Assembly: GCF_027568395.1 (NCBI RefSeq)
Contig: NZ_JANKZL010000009.1
Location: forward strand, 124,001-188,000
Source: Aminobacter sp. HY435
GTDB lineage: Bacteria > Pseudomonadota > Alphaproteobacteria > Rhizobiales > Rhizobiaceae
DNA length: 64,000 bases
Reading direction: 5' to 3'
Shown in pieces: positions 40,755-48,589 of the stretch. Made by a program: the position numbers and the translations under genes. The notes under the pieces are model-generated. The model had not been told where the DNA came from. It was given only the letters and a program-made list of their open reading frames with translations, and did no database searches. How positions within the stretch are numbered: the first letter of the stretch is position 1; each line of letters opens with the position of its first letter.

Positions 40755-41341
40755 ACGCATCCGGTCCTTGAGAGCTTGGTCTCGAGATAGTCTTCGATGA
40801 GGGCAGCAGTTGTCGCCGCATCCGGCACCCCGTCCTTGAGGGCTCTGCGAATGTAGAGGCCGTCGATCAGCGCCGCCGTGGTTTCCGCGACCCGCTCGGC
40901 GTCGGAGCGCGACAATAGGGCGACGAGGCCGCTCATCAGGTTGGAGTGCAAGCGTCGTGCGTAGACCCTGAGCAGCCGGCGCAGGGCTGGCGACTTCTGC
41001 GCCTCGACGTAGAAGGCGAGCCAGGCCGCAATCGTTTCGGGTTGAAACTGCTTTTCGGAGAAGTTGACCGAGATGACGGCCGAGACACGCTCTCGCGCGG
41101 TGTGGCTCGTCTTCAGCGCCGCGCGGCAGTCGCCGTTCAACTCGCTGAGCAGATAGCGCATGGTCGCCTGCAGCAGGTCTTCCTTGGCACCGAAATAGTG
41201 ATGGGCCAGAGCCGAGGACACGCCGGCCCGTCCGGCGATCTCCGACATGGTCACATCGAGTGTGCCATGCGCGCCGATGGCCGATATCGTCGCATCGATG
41301 AGCGCCTTTCGGCGCAGGGGCTCCATTCCGACCTTGGGCAT
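40751..41341 (-). CDS. betI: TetR-family repressor of the bet operon (BetI)
   Basis: A 196-residue TetR-type regulator. The helix-turn-helix lies at about residues 28-50 ([27 protein letters not shown]), with a short basic head [14 protein letters not shown] typical of BetI. The C-terminal ligand domain has the BetI-like [19 protein letters not shown]. It is expected to repress its own operon and to be relieved by choline. GGAGGAG precedes the ATG. A 22-base inverted repeat lies 30 bases upstream. It is the first gene of betI-betC-dehydratase-betA-betB, all coupled. Confidence 0.95.
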   Translation of the reverse strand: MPKVGMEPLRRKALIDATISAIGAHGTLDVTMSEIAGRAGVSSALAHHYFGAKEDLLQATMRYLLSELNGDCRAALKTSHTARERVSAVISVNFSEKQFQPETIAAWLAFYVEAQKSPALRRLLRVYARRLHSNLMSGLVALLSRSDAERVAETTAALIDGLYIRRALKDGVPDAATTAALIEDYLETKLSRTGCV

Positions 41342-41370
41342 TCAGTCTCCTCCACCTCGCAGCGTATTTT

Positions 41371-41392
41371 TTATTGACGCATCAATCAATAA
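41371..41392. promoter_or_regulatory. Probable BetI operator
   Basis: TTATTGA (41371-41377) and TCAATAA (41386-41392) are perfect 7-base arms around an 8-base spacer, just upstream of betI. Bet operators are AT-rich inverted repeats with TTGA/TCAA half-sites, and the location is right for autoregulation. Confidence 0.65.
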
Positions 41393-41443
41393 AACCCGCG
41401 CCGTTCAGTGCCTCATTTCCGACGTTGAAAGCGGTATGGATTT

Positions 41444-41457
41444 GTTCAATATTGAAC
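41444..41457. promoter_or_regulatory. Perfect 14-base palindrome upstream of the thiolase gene
   Basis: GTTCAATATTGAAC is an exact palindrome in the divergent promoter region, 65 bases before the thiolase ATG and about 100 bases from betI. It may be an operator for the thiolase-SDR pair. The binding protein is unknown. Confidence 0.4.
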
Positions 41458-41521
41458 TTAATAGGGGCGTTGGATTCACCCCGTAAATGGCGCAACATGC
41501 GCCTTGCGATTGGAGGCAGTG

Positions 41522-42685
41522 ATGACCGCATGCATCGTAGGCTGGGCGCATTCGCGTTTCGGCAAGCTTGAAGGCGAAACGCTGGAAAGCCTTATCACGC
41601 AGGTTGCCAACGAGGCGCTTGCGCATGCCGGGATCGGCCCGCAGGATGTCGATGAAATCGTGCTCGGCCACTTCAATGCCGGCTTTTCCGCCCAGGATTT
41701 CACCGCAAGCCTTGTGCTGCAGGCCGACGACCGGCTGCGTTTCAAGCCGGCGACCCGCGTCGAGAACGCCTGCGCAACGGGTTCGGCGGCGGTGCGCCAG
41801 GGCATTCGCGCGGTCAGTTCCGGCCAGCGCATCGTGCTGGTGGTCGGCGCCGAGCAGATGACGACGACGCCAGGGCCGGAGATCGGCAAGAACCTGCTTA
41901 GGGCATCCTATCTGCCCGAGGACGGCGATACTCCGGCGGGGTTCGCCGGTGTATTCGGCAAGATCGCGCATGCCTATTTCCAGCGCTACGGTGATCAGTC
42001 GGACGCGCTGGCGATGATCGCAGCCAAGAACCACAAGAACGGCGTCGAGAATCCTTATGCCCAGATGCGCAAGGATTTCGGTTTCGACTTCTGCCGCCAG
42101 GAAAGCGAGAAGAACCCCTTTGTTGCCGGGCCGCTCAAGCGCACCGACTGTTCGCTGGTCTCCGACGGCGCCGCAGCCCTGGTCCTGACCGACAGCACGA
42201 CGGCACTTGGCATGCGCCGGGCAGTCGCTTTCCGGGCCAACGAGCATGTGCAGGACTTCCTGCCGATGTCGAAGCGCGACATCCTGCAGTTCGAAGGCTG
42301 CGAGGTGGCCTGGAACAAGGCTCTCAAGTCGGCAGGCGTAACCCTCGACGACCTGTCTTTCGTCGAGACGCATGACTGCTTCACCATTGCCGAGCTGATC
42401 GAGTACGAGGCGATGGGCCTTGCCCCGCGCGGCGAGGGCGCCCGGATTGCCATGGAAGGCATCACCGCCAAGGACGGCCGCTTGCCGGTCAATCCCTCCG
42501 GCGGTCTGAAGTCGAAAGGGCACCCGATCGGTGCTACCGGCGTTTCCATGCATGTCCTGACGGCGATGCAGCTGACCGGCGAGGCAGGCGGCATCCAGGT
42601 CAAGGACGCCAAGCTCGGCGGCATCTTCAACATGGGCGGCGCTGCCGTCGCCAACTACGTGTCGATCCTGGACCGCATCAGATGA
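41522..42685 (+). CDS. SCP2/SCPx-type thiolase family protein (acetyl-CoA acetyltransferase-like)
   Basis: Thiolase-fold protein of 387 residues. The nucleophilic Cys is in VENACATGSAA (C84), and the GHP motif histidine is in SKGHPIGATG (H334). Where classical thiolases carry the second catalytic Cys near the C-terminus, this protein has NMGGAAVANY (N370), as in SCP2/SCPx-like thiolases, so it belongs to that subgroup and its reaction direction and substrate are unclear. GGAGG precedes ATG 41522. It overlaps the SDR gene by 4 bases (ATGA), so the two are an operon. It probably acts in fatty-acid or sterol-like side-chain degradation, or in an acyl-transfer step, which is inference. Confidence 0.85.
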   Translation: MTACIVGWAHSRFGKLEGETLESLITQVANEALAHAGIGPQDVDEIVLGHFNAGFSAQDFTASLVLQADDRLRFKPATRVENACATGSAAVRQGIRAVSSGQRIVLVVGAEQMTTTPGPEIGKNLLRASYLPEDGDTPAGFAGVFGKIAHAYFQRYGDQSDALAMIAAKNHKNGVENPYAQMRKDFGFDFCRQESEKNPFVAGPLKRTDCSLVSDGAAALVLTDSTTALGMRRAVAFRANEHVQDFLPMSKRDILQFEGCEVAWNKALKSAGVTLDDLSFVETHDCFTIAELIEYEAMGLAPRGEGARIAMEGITAKDGRLPVNPSGGLKSKGHPIGATGVSMHVLTAMQLTGEAGGIQVKDAKLGGIFNMGGAAVANYVSILDRIR

Positions 42686-43407
42686 AGCATTCCGCCATCG
42701 TCATCGGTGGCGCTTCGGGCGTCGGTCTTGCAGTGACCGAGCGCCTGATCGCGGACGGATGGCCGGTGGCGGTGATCGATCCCGACGGTGGCGCGCTGGA
42801 GGCTGCCGAAGACCAGATCGACAACGATGATGTCGTGTTCATCGAAGCCGATCCGACCGACGAGGACGACATCGCCGAAGCGTTCGACCAGGTGGTGGAC
42901 CGGCTTGGCCTCGTCGGCGGGCTGGTGTCCGTCGCAAGCTTTGCGCGATGCGCCACGGTGGAGGACACCAGCGCCGAGACGTTGCGCGAAGCGCTCGATG
43001 TCAATCTTGTCGCGCCGTTCATCGCGGCGCGCGCAGCGCTTGAACGAATGGGTGCTTCTCTTTCGATCGTCAGCATCGGCTCGGTGGCCGGCTTGCGCGC
43101 GCATCGCGGCCAACTCGCTGTTTCCGCCTCGCAAGGCGGCCTCAAGCTGATGTCGGAGGTCATCGCGCTGGAATATGCGGGCCGCGGCGTTCGCGTGAAT
43201 GCCATCGCTGCCGGTCCGACCATGGAGGCCGCGGGCAATGGCTGGGCCGAACCGCAGCACCTGCCCCAGGCGCGCTATGCCGAACCCGAAGAGATTGCCG
43301 CAGCGGCAGCGTTTCTGCTGTCCCCCGAGGCGAGCTATGTCAACGGCCATACGCTGGCCGTGGATGGCGGATTGCTCGCCGCCGCGCTATCGGTAGGCTG
43401 GCCGTGA
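42682..43407 (+). CDS. Short-chain dehydrogenase/reductase-like protein lacking the catalytic Tyr-Lys
   Basis: A 241-residue SDR-fold protein. The Rossmann loop is GGASGVGLAV (9-18), the structural VNAIAAGPT is present, and the C-terminal SYVNGHTLAVDGG is normal. However, the YxxxK active-site motif reads V147-S-A-S-Q151, so both Tyr and Lys are missing, and the NNAG motif is SVAS (about 83-86). The catalytic-region Ser (SIGSVAG) is retained. It probably binds NAD(P) without reducing, or serves as a structural or regulatory partner of the thiolase. It is coupled to the thiolase stop. The rest of the sequence looks well conserved, so it is not obviously a decaying gene. Confidence 0.85.
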   Translation: MKHSAIVIGGASGVGLAVTERLIADGWPVAVIDPDGGALEAAEDQIDNDDVVFIEADPTDEDDIAEAFDQVVDRLGLVGGLVSVASFARCATVEDTSAETLREALDVNLVAPFIAARAALERMGASLSIVSIGSVAGLRAHRGQLAVSASQGGLKLMSEVIALEYAGRGVRVNAIAAGPTMEAAGNGWAEPQHLPQARYAEPEEIAAAAAFLLSPEASYVNGHTLAVDGGLLAAALSVGWP

Positions 43408-43479
43408 CGTCCGGTTGCCGTGCTGGCGACGTGTCCGGTTGGACCTGAATTCCCGCACGTTCATGAAGGCTCGCAAACA

Positions 43480-44481
43480 ATGACAAATCCGGTCCTGGTC
43501 GAGGTGCTGCGCGGCAGCCTCGTCGAAAGCGCCCATCGCGGATCGTTCGTGGTGATGGATGCCGATGGCAGGAACGTTGCCGCCGCTGGTGACACCGGGC
43601 GCCCCGTCTTTCCGCGTTCGGCGGTGAAGGCGATACAGGCGCTGCCCTTCGTCGAGAGCGGCGCTGCCGACGCCTACGGATTCGGCAATCGCGAGATCGC
43701 ACTCGCCTGCGCTTCGCACTCCGGCGAAAAGCCGCACACCGATGTTGCTAACGCGATGCTGGGCAAGGCCGGTCTCGACGTCGGCGCGCTCGAATGCGGT
43801 GCTCATTGGCCAGACCACGAAACGACGGTGGCGCTGGCGCGCAGCGGCGGTTCGCCAACCGCCTTGCACAACAATTGTTCGGGCAAGCATTCAGGCTTTG
43901 TCTGCACCTGCCGCCATCTCGGCATCGATCATCGAGGCTACGTCCGGCCCGGGCACCGCTTCCAGCAGATGGTGCGGCAGGCGATGGAGGACGTGACGGG
44001 TGCCGCGCACAATGAGACCAATCGCGGCACGGATGGCTGCTCGATCCCGACCTTTGCAGTGCCGCTCGACAATCTGGCGCTCGGCTTCGCCCGCATGACG
44101 ACCGGCAAGGGGATGTCGCCGGAGCGCGCCAGGGCTGCCCGCCGATTGCTCGGCGCCTGCATGGCCGAACCTTTCATGATCGCCGGAACCGGAAGGGCCG
44201 ATACGGAGTTGATGCAGGCCGCACCCGGAAGGATTTTCGTCAAGATCGGCGCCGAAGGCGTCTTTTGCGCGGCGGTCCCTGAACTTGGAGTGGGCATTGC
44301 CCTGAAGAGCGACGACGGCGCCGGACGGGCAGCCGAGGCCATGATCGCAGCCATACTGGCGAAGCTTCTGGCAAGCGACCATGCACTGGCAGAGACGCTG
44401 GCCAGGGCATCGAGCCCGGTGCTGAAAAACTGGAACGGCATCGAGGTCGCGTCGTTGCGGCCGACGGCCGCTTTCGGCTGA
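43480..44481 (+). CDS. L-asparaginase II (rhizobial type)
   Basis: Asparaginase of the Asparaginase_II family described from Rhizobium etli, which is a beta-lactamase-like fold unrelated to the E. coli enzymes. It hydrolyses asparagine to aspartate and ammonia. The 333-residue protein shows the SxxK motif in PRSAVKAIQ (S47, K50), CASHSGEKPH, CGAHWPDH, and NNCSGKHSGF. These together form the Ser-Lys and metal-site residues known for the family. ATG 43480 starts TNPVLVEVLRGSLVES, the usual opening. The longer frame from 43420 is not supported. It lies 72 bases after the SDR and could share its transcript. Confidence 0.9.
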   Translation: MTNPVLVEVLRGSLVESAHRGSFVVMDADGRNVAAAGDTGRPVFPRSAVKAIQALPFVESGAADAYGFGNREIALACASHSGEKPHTDVANAMLGKAGLDVGALECGAHWPDHETTVALARSGGSPTALHNNCSGKHSGFVCTCRHLGIDHRGYVRPGHRFQQMVRQAMEDVTGAAHNETNRGTDGCSIPTFAVPLDNLALGFARMTTGKGMSPERARAARRLLGACMAEPFMIAGTGRADTELMQAAPGRIFVKIGAEGVFCAAVPELGVGIALKSDDGAGRAAEAMIAAILAKLLASDHALAETLARASSPVLKNWNGIEVASLRPTAAFG

Positions 44482-44493
44482 AGGGTGTAGGGC

Positions 44494-44517
44494 AACAGGC
44501 CGGTTTGCCGGCTTGTT
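44494..44517 (+). terminator. Stem-loop after asparaginase
   Basis: AACAGGCCGG (44494-44503) pairs with CCGGCTTGTT (44508-44517), one G-T wobble, loop TTTG. It lies 12 bases past the asparaginase stop and before the GreB-like gene. There is no U-run, so termination strength is uncertain. Confidence 0.45.
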
Positions 44518-44547
44518 ATCGAAGCAACGAATACTTAGGTTCAATTG

Positions 44548-45018
44548 ATGAGCAGAGCTTTCACCCGCGAAGACGACAGTGAAAACCAGATCGCCGACAT
44601 CGGCGAGCGGCCTGTCAGCACCCACCGCAATCTCGTGTCGGAGCGCGGGCTTGCGCAGATCGAATCTGAGCTTGCCGGCTTGCGCGAGGACCTGGCAAAA
44701 GCCGAGGCAGACGCTGACCGCGAAAGGATCGCGACCGTTTCGCGCGACCTGCGCTACTGGCAGTCCCGGCGCGAAACGGCCGAGGTGTCTGTGCCGGAAA
44801 CCGACAGTTCCGTCGTGCGCTTCGGCATGACGGTGACCATCGAAGACGATGACGGCAAGCGCAACCGCTGGCAGATCGTCGGCGAGGATGAAGCCGACGC
44901 CGCCAAGGGGCGCATCTCCCACGTCTCGCCCATGGCGCTTGCACTGTTCGGCAAGTCGGTCGGCGACGTCGCGACCGTCAATGGCCACGATTGGGAAATC
45001 GTCGAACTGAAAGCCTGA
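44548..45018 (+). CDS. GreA/GreB-family transcription elongation factor
   Basis: A 156-residue protein with an N-terminal coiled-coil (SERGLAQIESELAGLREDLAKAEADADRERIATVSRDL, about 32-70) whose acidic tip would enter the RNA polymerase secondary channel. The C-terminal GreA/B domain has VRFGMTVTIEDDDGKRNRWQIVGEDEADAAKGRISHVSPMALALFGKSVGD. This matches the rhizobial GreB-like proteins with the head SRAFTREDD. It would reactivate backtracked polymerase. ATG 44548 follows a possible TTG at 44545, with only a weak AGG nearby. It stands alone between a hairpin and the ATPase. Confidence 0.88.
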   Translation: MSRAFTREDDSENQIADIGERPVSTHRNLVSERGLAQIESELAGLREDLAKAEADADRERIATVSRDLRYWQSRRETAEVSVPETDSSVVRFGMTVTIEDDDGKRNRWQIVGEDEADAAKGRISHVSPMALALFGKSVGDVATVNGHDWEIVELKA

Positions 45019-45234
45019 ATGCCGGATTTCGACGGCTATGGTGTGATCGCGGAAAAATGCGGCCGCACCCGCCTCGCGCTCGCGCGCGGTCTCCATCTTG
45101 CGTTCGAATTCTTCCGGATCGTCCTCGGCCGGGCGAAGGATTGAACCAAGCCATTGTCGGGTCGCTGAGGCGCATCTATACCTTTGAAGGAACCGCCAGG
45201 GCGGTCGCGCATCAGCATTGGGAGAAGGTCGCCG
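45019..45234. other. Intergenic region upstream of the DUF853 ATPase
   Basis: About 216 bases with no credible gene. The frame that runs into the ATPase from 45184 has an Arg/Pro-rich translation without family similarity. A good ribosome site (GGGAGAAGG) lies at the end. Confidence 0.45.
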
Positions 45235-46782
45235 ATGGCACAGGACGAGAGCATTTTCATTGGTGCCAGCCGCAAGCCGGACGATAGCTACCAGAGACCC
45301 GAGGCCTTGCTGTTGAAATACGGCAATCGTCATGGATTGGTCACCGGTGCAACAGGCACAGGCAAGACCGTGACGCTGCAGATACTTGCCGAAGGTTTCT
45401 CCAATGCTGGGGTTCCGGTGTTCTGCGCCGATATCAAGGGCGATTTGTCGGGCATCGCGATGATGGGCGAGGCGAAGGATTTTCTCGTCGCCCGCGCGCA
45501 GGCGGTGAAGCTCGATCCCTATGAATTCCAGGAATTCCCGGTGATCTTCTGGGACCTGTTTGGCGAACAAGGACACCCGATCCGCGCGACGGTGTCGGAA
45601 ATGGGGCCGCTGCTGCTGTCGCGTCTGATGAACCTGACCGACGCACAGGAAGGCGTGCTCAACATCGCGTTCCGCATTGCCGACGAAGAAGGCCTGCTAC
45701 TCCTCGACATGAAGGACCTGCAGGCGCTGCTCACCAACATCGCTGATCGCGCCGAAGAAATCGGCGCACGCTATGGCAACGTGACCAGGCCGTCGGTTGG
45801 GGCAATCCAGCGTTCGCTGCTGGTGCTCGAACAACAGGGCGGCAACCATTTCTTCGGCGAGCCGGCGCTCAACATCGCCGACATCATGCGCACCACGCGC
45901 GACGGTCGCGGCGCCATCAACGTGCTTGCCGCCGACAAGCTGATGATGAACCCGCGGCTCTATGCGACGTTCCTGCTGTGGCTGCTGTCGGAGCTGTTCG
46001 AGGTGCTGCCGGAAGTCGGAGACCCCGACAAGCCCAAGCTGGTGTTTTTCTTCGACGAGGCACATCTGTTGTTCGACGAGGCGCCGAAGATCGTCGTCGA
46101 CCGCGTCGAACAGGTGGTTCGCCTGATCCGCTCGAAAGGCGTCGGCGTCTATTTCGTCACCCAGAACCCGCTCGATGTGCCGGAAACGGTGCTGGCGCAG
46201 CTTGGCAACCGCGTCCAGCATGCGCTGCGCGCCTACACCCCGCGCGAACAAAAGGCCGTGAAAACAGCGGCCGATACGTTCCGTCCCAACCCGGATTTCG
46301 ACTGTGCCAAGGCGATCACCCAGCTCGGCACCGGTGAGGCGCTCGTCTCCACGCTTGAAGCCAAGGGCGTGCCGTCGATGGTTCAGCGAACCTTGGTCCG
46401 CCCGCCGGCATCCAGGCTTGGACCGGTCACTCCGCAAGAGCGCCAGAAGCTGATCAACGAAAGCCCCGTCGCTGGACAATACGACAAGGCGGTCGACCGG
46501 GAATCGGCGTTTGAAATGCTGCAGAAAAAGGCAGCGCAGGCTCAACAGGCGCAACAGGAAGCCCAGCAGGCCAATACCGGCGGTGGCGGCGGCTGGACGA
46601 TACCTGGATTCGGCAACGACAGCGGGTCGCAGACCTCAGGAAAGAGCGCCCCGCGACCGCGCGCCTCCAACCGCCAGTCGGTCTCGGAAGCGGCCATCAA
46701 GTCGGTGGTTCGGTCGGTCGGGTCGTCGCTCGGGCGTGAGCTGGTGCGCGGTATCCTCGGCAGCCTGAAGAAGGGCTTCTGA
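45235..46782 (+). CDS. HerA-like P-loop ATPase (DUF853 family)
   Basis: A 515-residue ATPase of the helicase HerA-like DUF853 family (E. coli YjgR relatives). Walker A is GATGTGKT (about 38-45), Walker B is [13 protein letters not shown] with the catalytic Glu (about 270), and a GVYFVTQNP sensor follows. The C-terminal 90 residues are a Gln/Ala/Gly-rich linker ([18 protein letters not shown]) and a basic tail [26 protein letters not shown] that is typical of the family. The cellular role is unknown. DNA translocation is presumed by relation to HerA/FtsK. A HerA-NurA pair is not present, so this is not obviously a repair or defence module. It is followed by a strong terminator. Confidence 0.92.
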   Translation: MAQDESIFIGASRKPDDSYQRPEALLLKYGNRHGLVTGATGTGKTVTLQILAEGFSNAGVPVFCADIKGDLSGIAMMGEAKDFLVARAQAVKLDPYEFQEFPVIFWDLFGEQGHPIRATVSEMGPLLLSRLMNLTDAQEGVLNIAFRIADEEGLLLLDMKDLQALLTNIADRAEEIGARYGNVTRPSVGAIQRSLLVLEQQGGNHFFGEPALNIADIMRTTRDGRGAINVLAADKLMMNPRLYATFLLWLLSELFEVLPEVGDPDKPKLVFFFDEAHLLFDEAPKIVVDRVEQVVRLIRSKGVGVYFVTQNPLDVPETVLAQLGNRVQHALRAYTPREQKAVKTAADTFRPNPDFDCAKAITQLGTGEALVSTLEAKGVPSMVQRTLVRPPASRLGPVTPQERQKLINESPVAGQYDKAVDRESAFEMLQKKAAQAQQAQQEAQQANTGGGGGWTIPGFGNDSGSQTSGKSAPRPRASNRQSVSEAAIKSVVRSVGSSLGRELVRGILGSLKKGF

Positions 46783-46809
46783 GGGGGCTTTTCAGTCCGC
46801 GGAATCAAG

Positions 46810-46840
46810 AACGGCGCGTCGAGGGACGCGCCGTTTTTTT
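46810..46840 (+). terminator. Strong rho-independent terminator after the DUF853 ATPase
   Basis: ACGGCGCGTC (46811-46820), loop GAGG, GACGCGCCGT (46825-46834), perfect 10-base stem with A46810 pairing to T46835, then a run of T to 46840. It separates the ATPase from the convergent L,D-transpeptidase gene and may act on both strands. Confidence 0.9.
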
Positions 46841-46860
46841 GTTGTCGGAACGCTGCCTTG

Positions 46861-47607
46861 TCAGGCGGTGCCGAGGCTGCTGGTGACCAGGATCGGCGTC
46901 TTGCTCGGAACGCGATCGTAGAGATCGATGATGTCCTGGTTCATCAGGCGCACGCAGCCCGAAGAAACCGACTTGCCGATGGTCCACCATTCCGGCGATC
47001 CGTGGACGCGATAGAGCGTGTCCTCGTTGTTCTTGAAGATGTACAGCGCACGCGCCCCAAGCGGGTTGTTGAGGCCCGGCTGCATGCCGCCATTGCGGAC
47101 GCTGTACTTCTCGAGTTCGGGCTGGCGGCCGATCATCTCGTCCGGCGGCGTCCACTTCGGCCACTTGCGCTTCCACTGGATGACGGCGCGGCCCGACCAG
47201 GCAAACCCAGCGCGGCCAAGGCCGACGCCATAGCGGATCGCTTCACCATTTTCCCTGACGAGGTAGAGGAAGTGGGTCGACGTATCGACGACCAGCGTTC
47301 CCGGGCGCTCGCCCGTTGGATCGGCAACGATCTGCCGCCGGAACTGTGCCGGAACCTTCTTGATCGGAATGCCGGGAACTTCGTAGCCCTCGTCGAGGAC
47401 CGAAGCGTACATGCTGGCATAATCCTGGCCGAAGCCGGGGTCGACGCTGACCGGCGGCGGGGTGAGGCCGGGAGGCGCGTCGATGATGCGCGACCCTCCG
47501 CCGACAGTGCTGCAGGCCGACAATGCGGCGGTTGCAGCGCCAGCAGCTGCGAGGTTCAGGAATCCGCGACGGCTAAGGTGGCGGGACGAATCTATGGGAA
47601 TGGGCAT
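46861..47607 (-). CDS. L,D-transpeptidase (ErfK/YbiS/YcfS family), Tat-type lipoprotein
   Basis: Peptidoglycan cross-linking or lipoprotein-attaching enzyme of the YkuD fold, 248 residues. The N-terminus carries a twin-arginine motif SRRGFL (12-17) plus a lipobox LSAC (29-32), so it is probably exported by Tat and lipid-anchored on Cys32. The catalytic HGS...SSGCVRL motif has His at about 202 and Cys at 218. The start is ATG 47607 because homologues begin just before the Tat signal. The frame is open to 47748, and that extension is unlikely. It is monocistronic and converges on the ATPase gene. Target peptides cannot be deduced from sequence. Confidence 0.9.
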   Translation of the reverse strand: MPIPIDSSRHLSRRGFLNLAAAGAATAALSACSTVGGGSRIIDAPPGLTPPPVSVDPGFGQDYASMYASVLDEGYEVPGIPIKKVPAQFRRQIVADPTGERPGTLVVDTSTHFLYLVRENGEAIRYGVGLGRAGFAWSGRAVIQWKRKWPKWTPPDEMIGRQPELEKYSVRNGGMQPGLNNPLGARALYIFKNNEDTLYRVHGSPEWWTIGKSVSSGCVRLMNQDIIDLYDRVPSKTPILVTSSLGTA

Positions 47608-47787
47608 GATGGCGGGTCTAGATTTCCAATTCGAAATAAATGGTGAATGCGAAGGTAAAGGCGTTGGCCCCTGTAACGCTGCGATGGATAGGCCGTTCCA
47701 AATCAGGCCTGAGGGAGGATAAAGCATGGCGAAGCTGTGACGGGCCAATCACTGTTGCGTCAGGGGCACAGTGCCGTAGGGGGAGGG

Positions 47788-48450
47788 TCAGCCGTGGACG
47801 AGCAGACCTTCGAGTGAAGGCAGGATCAGCGCCGGCGGCAGATCCTTGTATTCGTCCGGTTGTCCGCTGCGATTGATCCAGACGGTACGGCAGCCGAACC
47901 TTGTGGCGCCCGCGATGTCCCAGCGGTTGGACGACTGGAACGAGATTGCGTCCGGGTAGAGCCGCCAGCTGCTGGCGACGAGGTCGTAGACCGATTGGTC
48001 GGTCTTGAAGCGGCGGACGCTGTCGACGGAGAATATCTCGTCGACGATGAGGTCGAGGCCGGCGGAACGGACCGCCGCCTCCAGCATCGCCGGCGAGCCG
48101 TTCGACAGGATGGCGAGCCGTGCGCCGTTGTCCTTGAGTCCGCGCAGCACGGCAGGTACTTCGGGATAGCAGTCGAGCCGCCAGTAGGCGTCGAGCAGCT
48201 TGCTGCGCATGGCCGGATCGGCGGACGGCACCTTCAGGAACGCGAAATCCAGCGCCTGCTCGGTGAGCTGCCAGAAGTCGACATAGGCGCCCATCAATGT
48301 CCGGACCCAGGAATATTCGAGCTGCTTGGCGCGCCAGATCTCCGACAGCAGCTGACCTTCGGGTCCGATATCCGCAGCATGGCGGCGCACGGCGGCATGG
48401 ACGTCGAAGAGAGTGCCGTAGGCATCGAATATGTAGGCGGAGTGGCGCAT
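47788..48450 (-). CDS. Haloacid dehalogenase type II (HAD superfamily)
   Basis: A 220-residue HAD hydrolase of the 2-haloacid dehalogenase (type II) subgroup. The nucleophile Asp is in IFDAYGTLFD (D9), the second motif is ILSNGSP, and the conserved Lys and acidic region are in RFKTDQSVYDL and SSNRWDIAGA. It is expected to hydrolyse (S)-2-haloalkanoates such as chloroacetate, but many members act as general phosphatases or on unknown substrates. ATG 48450 begins RHSAYIFDAYG. It is divergent from the branched-chain aminotransferase gene with about 140 bases between them. The motifs look intact. Confidence 0.88.
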   Translation of the reverse strand: MRHSAYIFDAYGTLFDVHAAVRRHAADIGPEGQLLSEIWRAKQLEYSWVRTLMGAYVDFWQLTEQALDFAFLKVPSADPAMRSKLLDAYWRLDCYPEVPAVLRGLKDNGARLAILSNGSPAMLEAAVRSAGLDLIVDEIFSVDSVRRFKTDQSVYDLVASSWRLYPDAISFQSSNRWDIAGATRFGCRTVWINRSGQPDEYKDLPPALILPSLEGLLVHG

Positions 48451-48589
48451 GATCGTTGTTTTCCAACGGCTTGCGGCATAGTGCAAGCAGAACTGCCGGC
48501 TGGCTCCAACATTTCGCGGTCGTGCCGGTTGACGCAGCCACGGCAAAGCCTTTCCATGGCGCATCAATGGAGATGACGGAGCCCTTCCC

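Noticed and set aside
43891-45576. Minus-strand open frame opposite asparaginase, GreB-like and ATPase genes
   Set aside because: It is antisense to three genes with clear motifs; its composition looks like a shadow.
45235-46782. DUF853/HerA-like ATPase as part of an anti-phage defence system
   Set aside because: No nuclease (NurA, SIR2 or similar) is adjacent, the family is a widespread housekeeping-type YjgR group, and neighbours are unrelated metabolic genes.
47608-47787. Small peptide gene after GGAGG near 47718
   Set aside because: The frame ATGGCGAAGCTGTGA encodes only four residues; it has no support.
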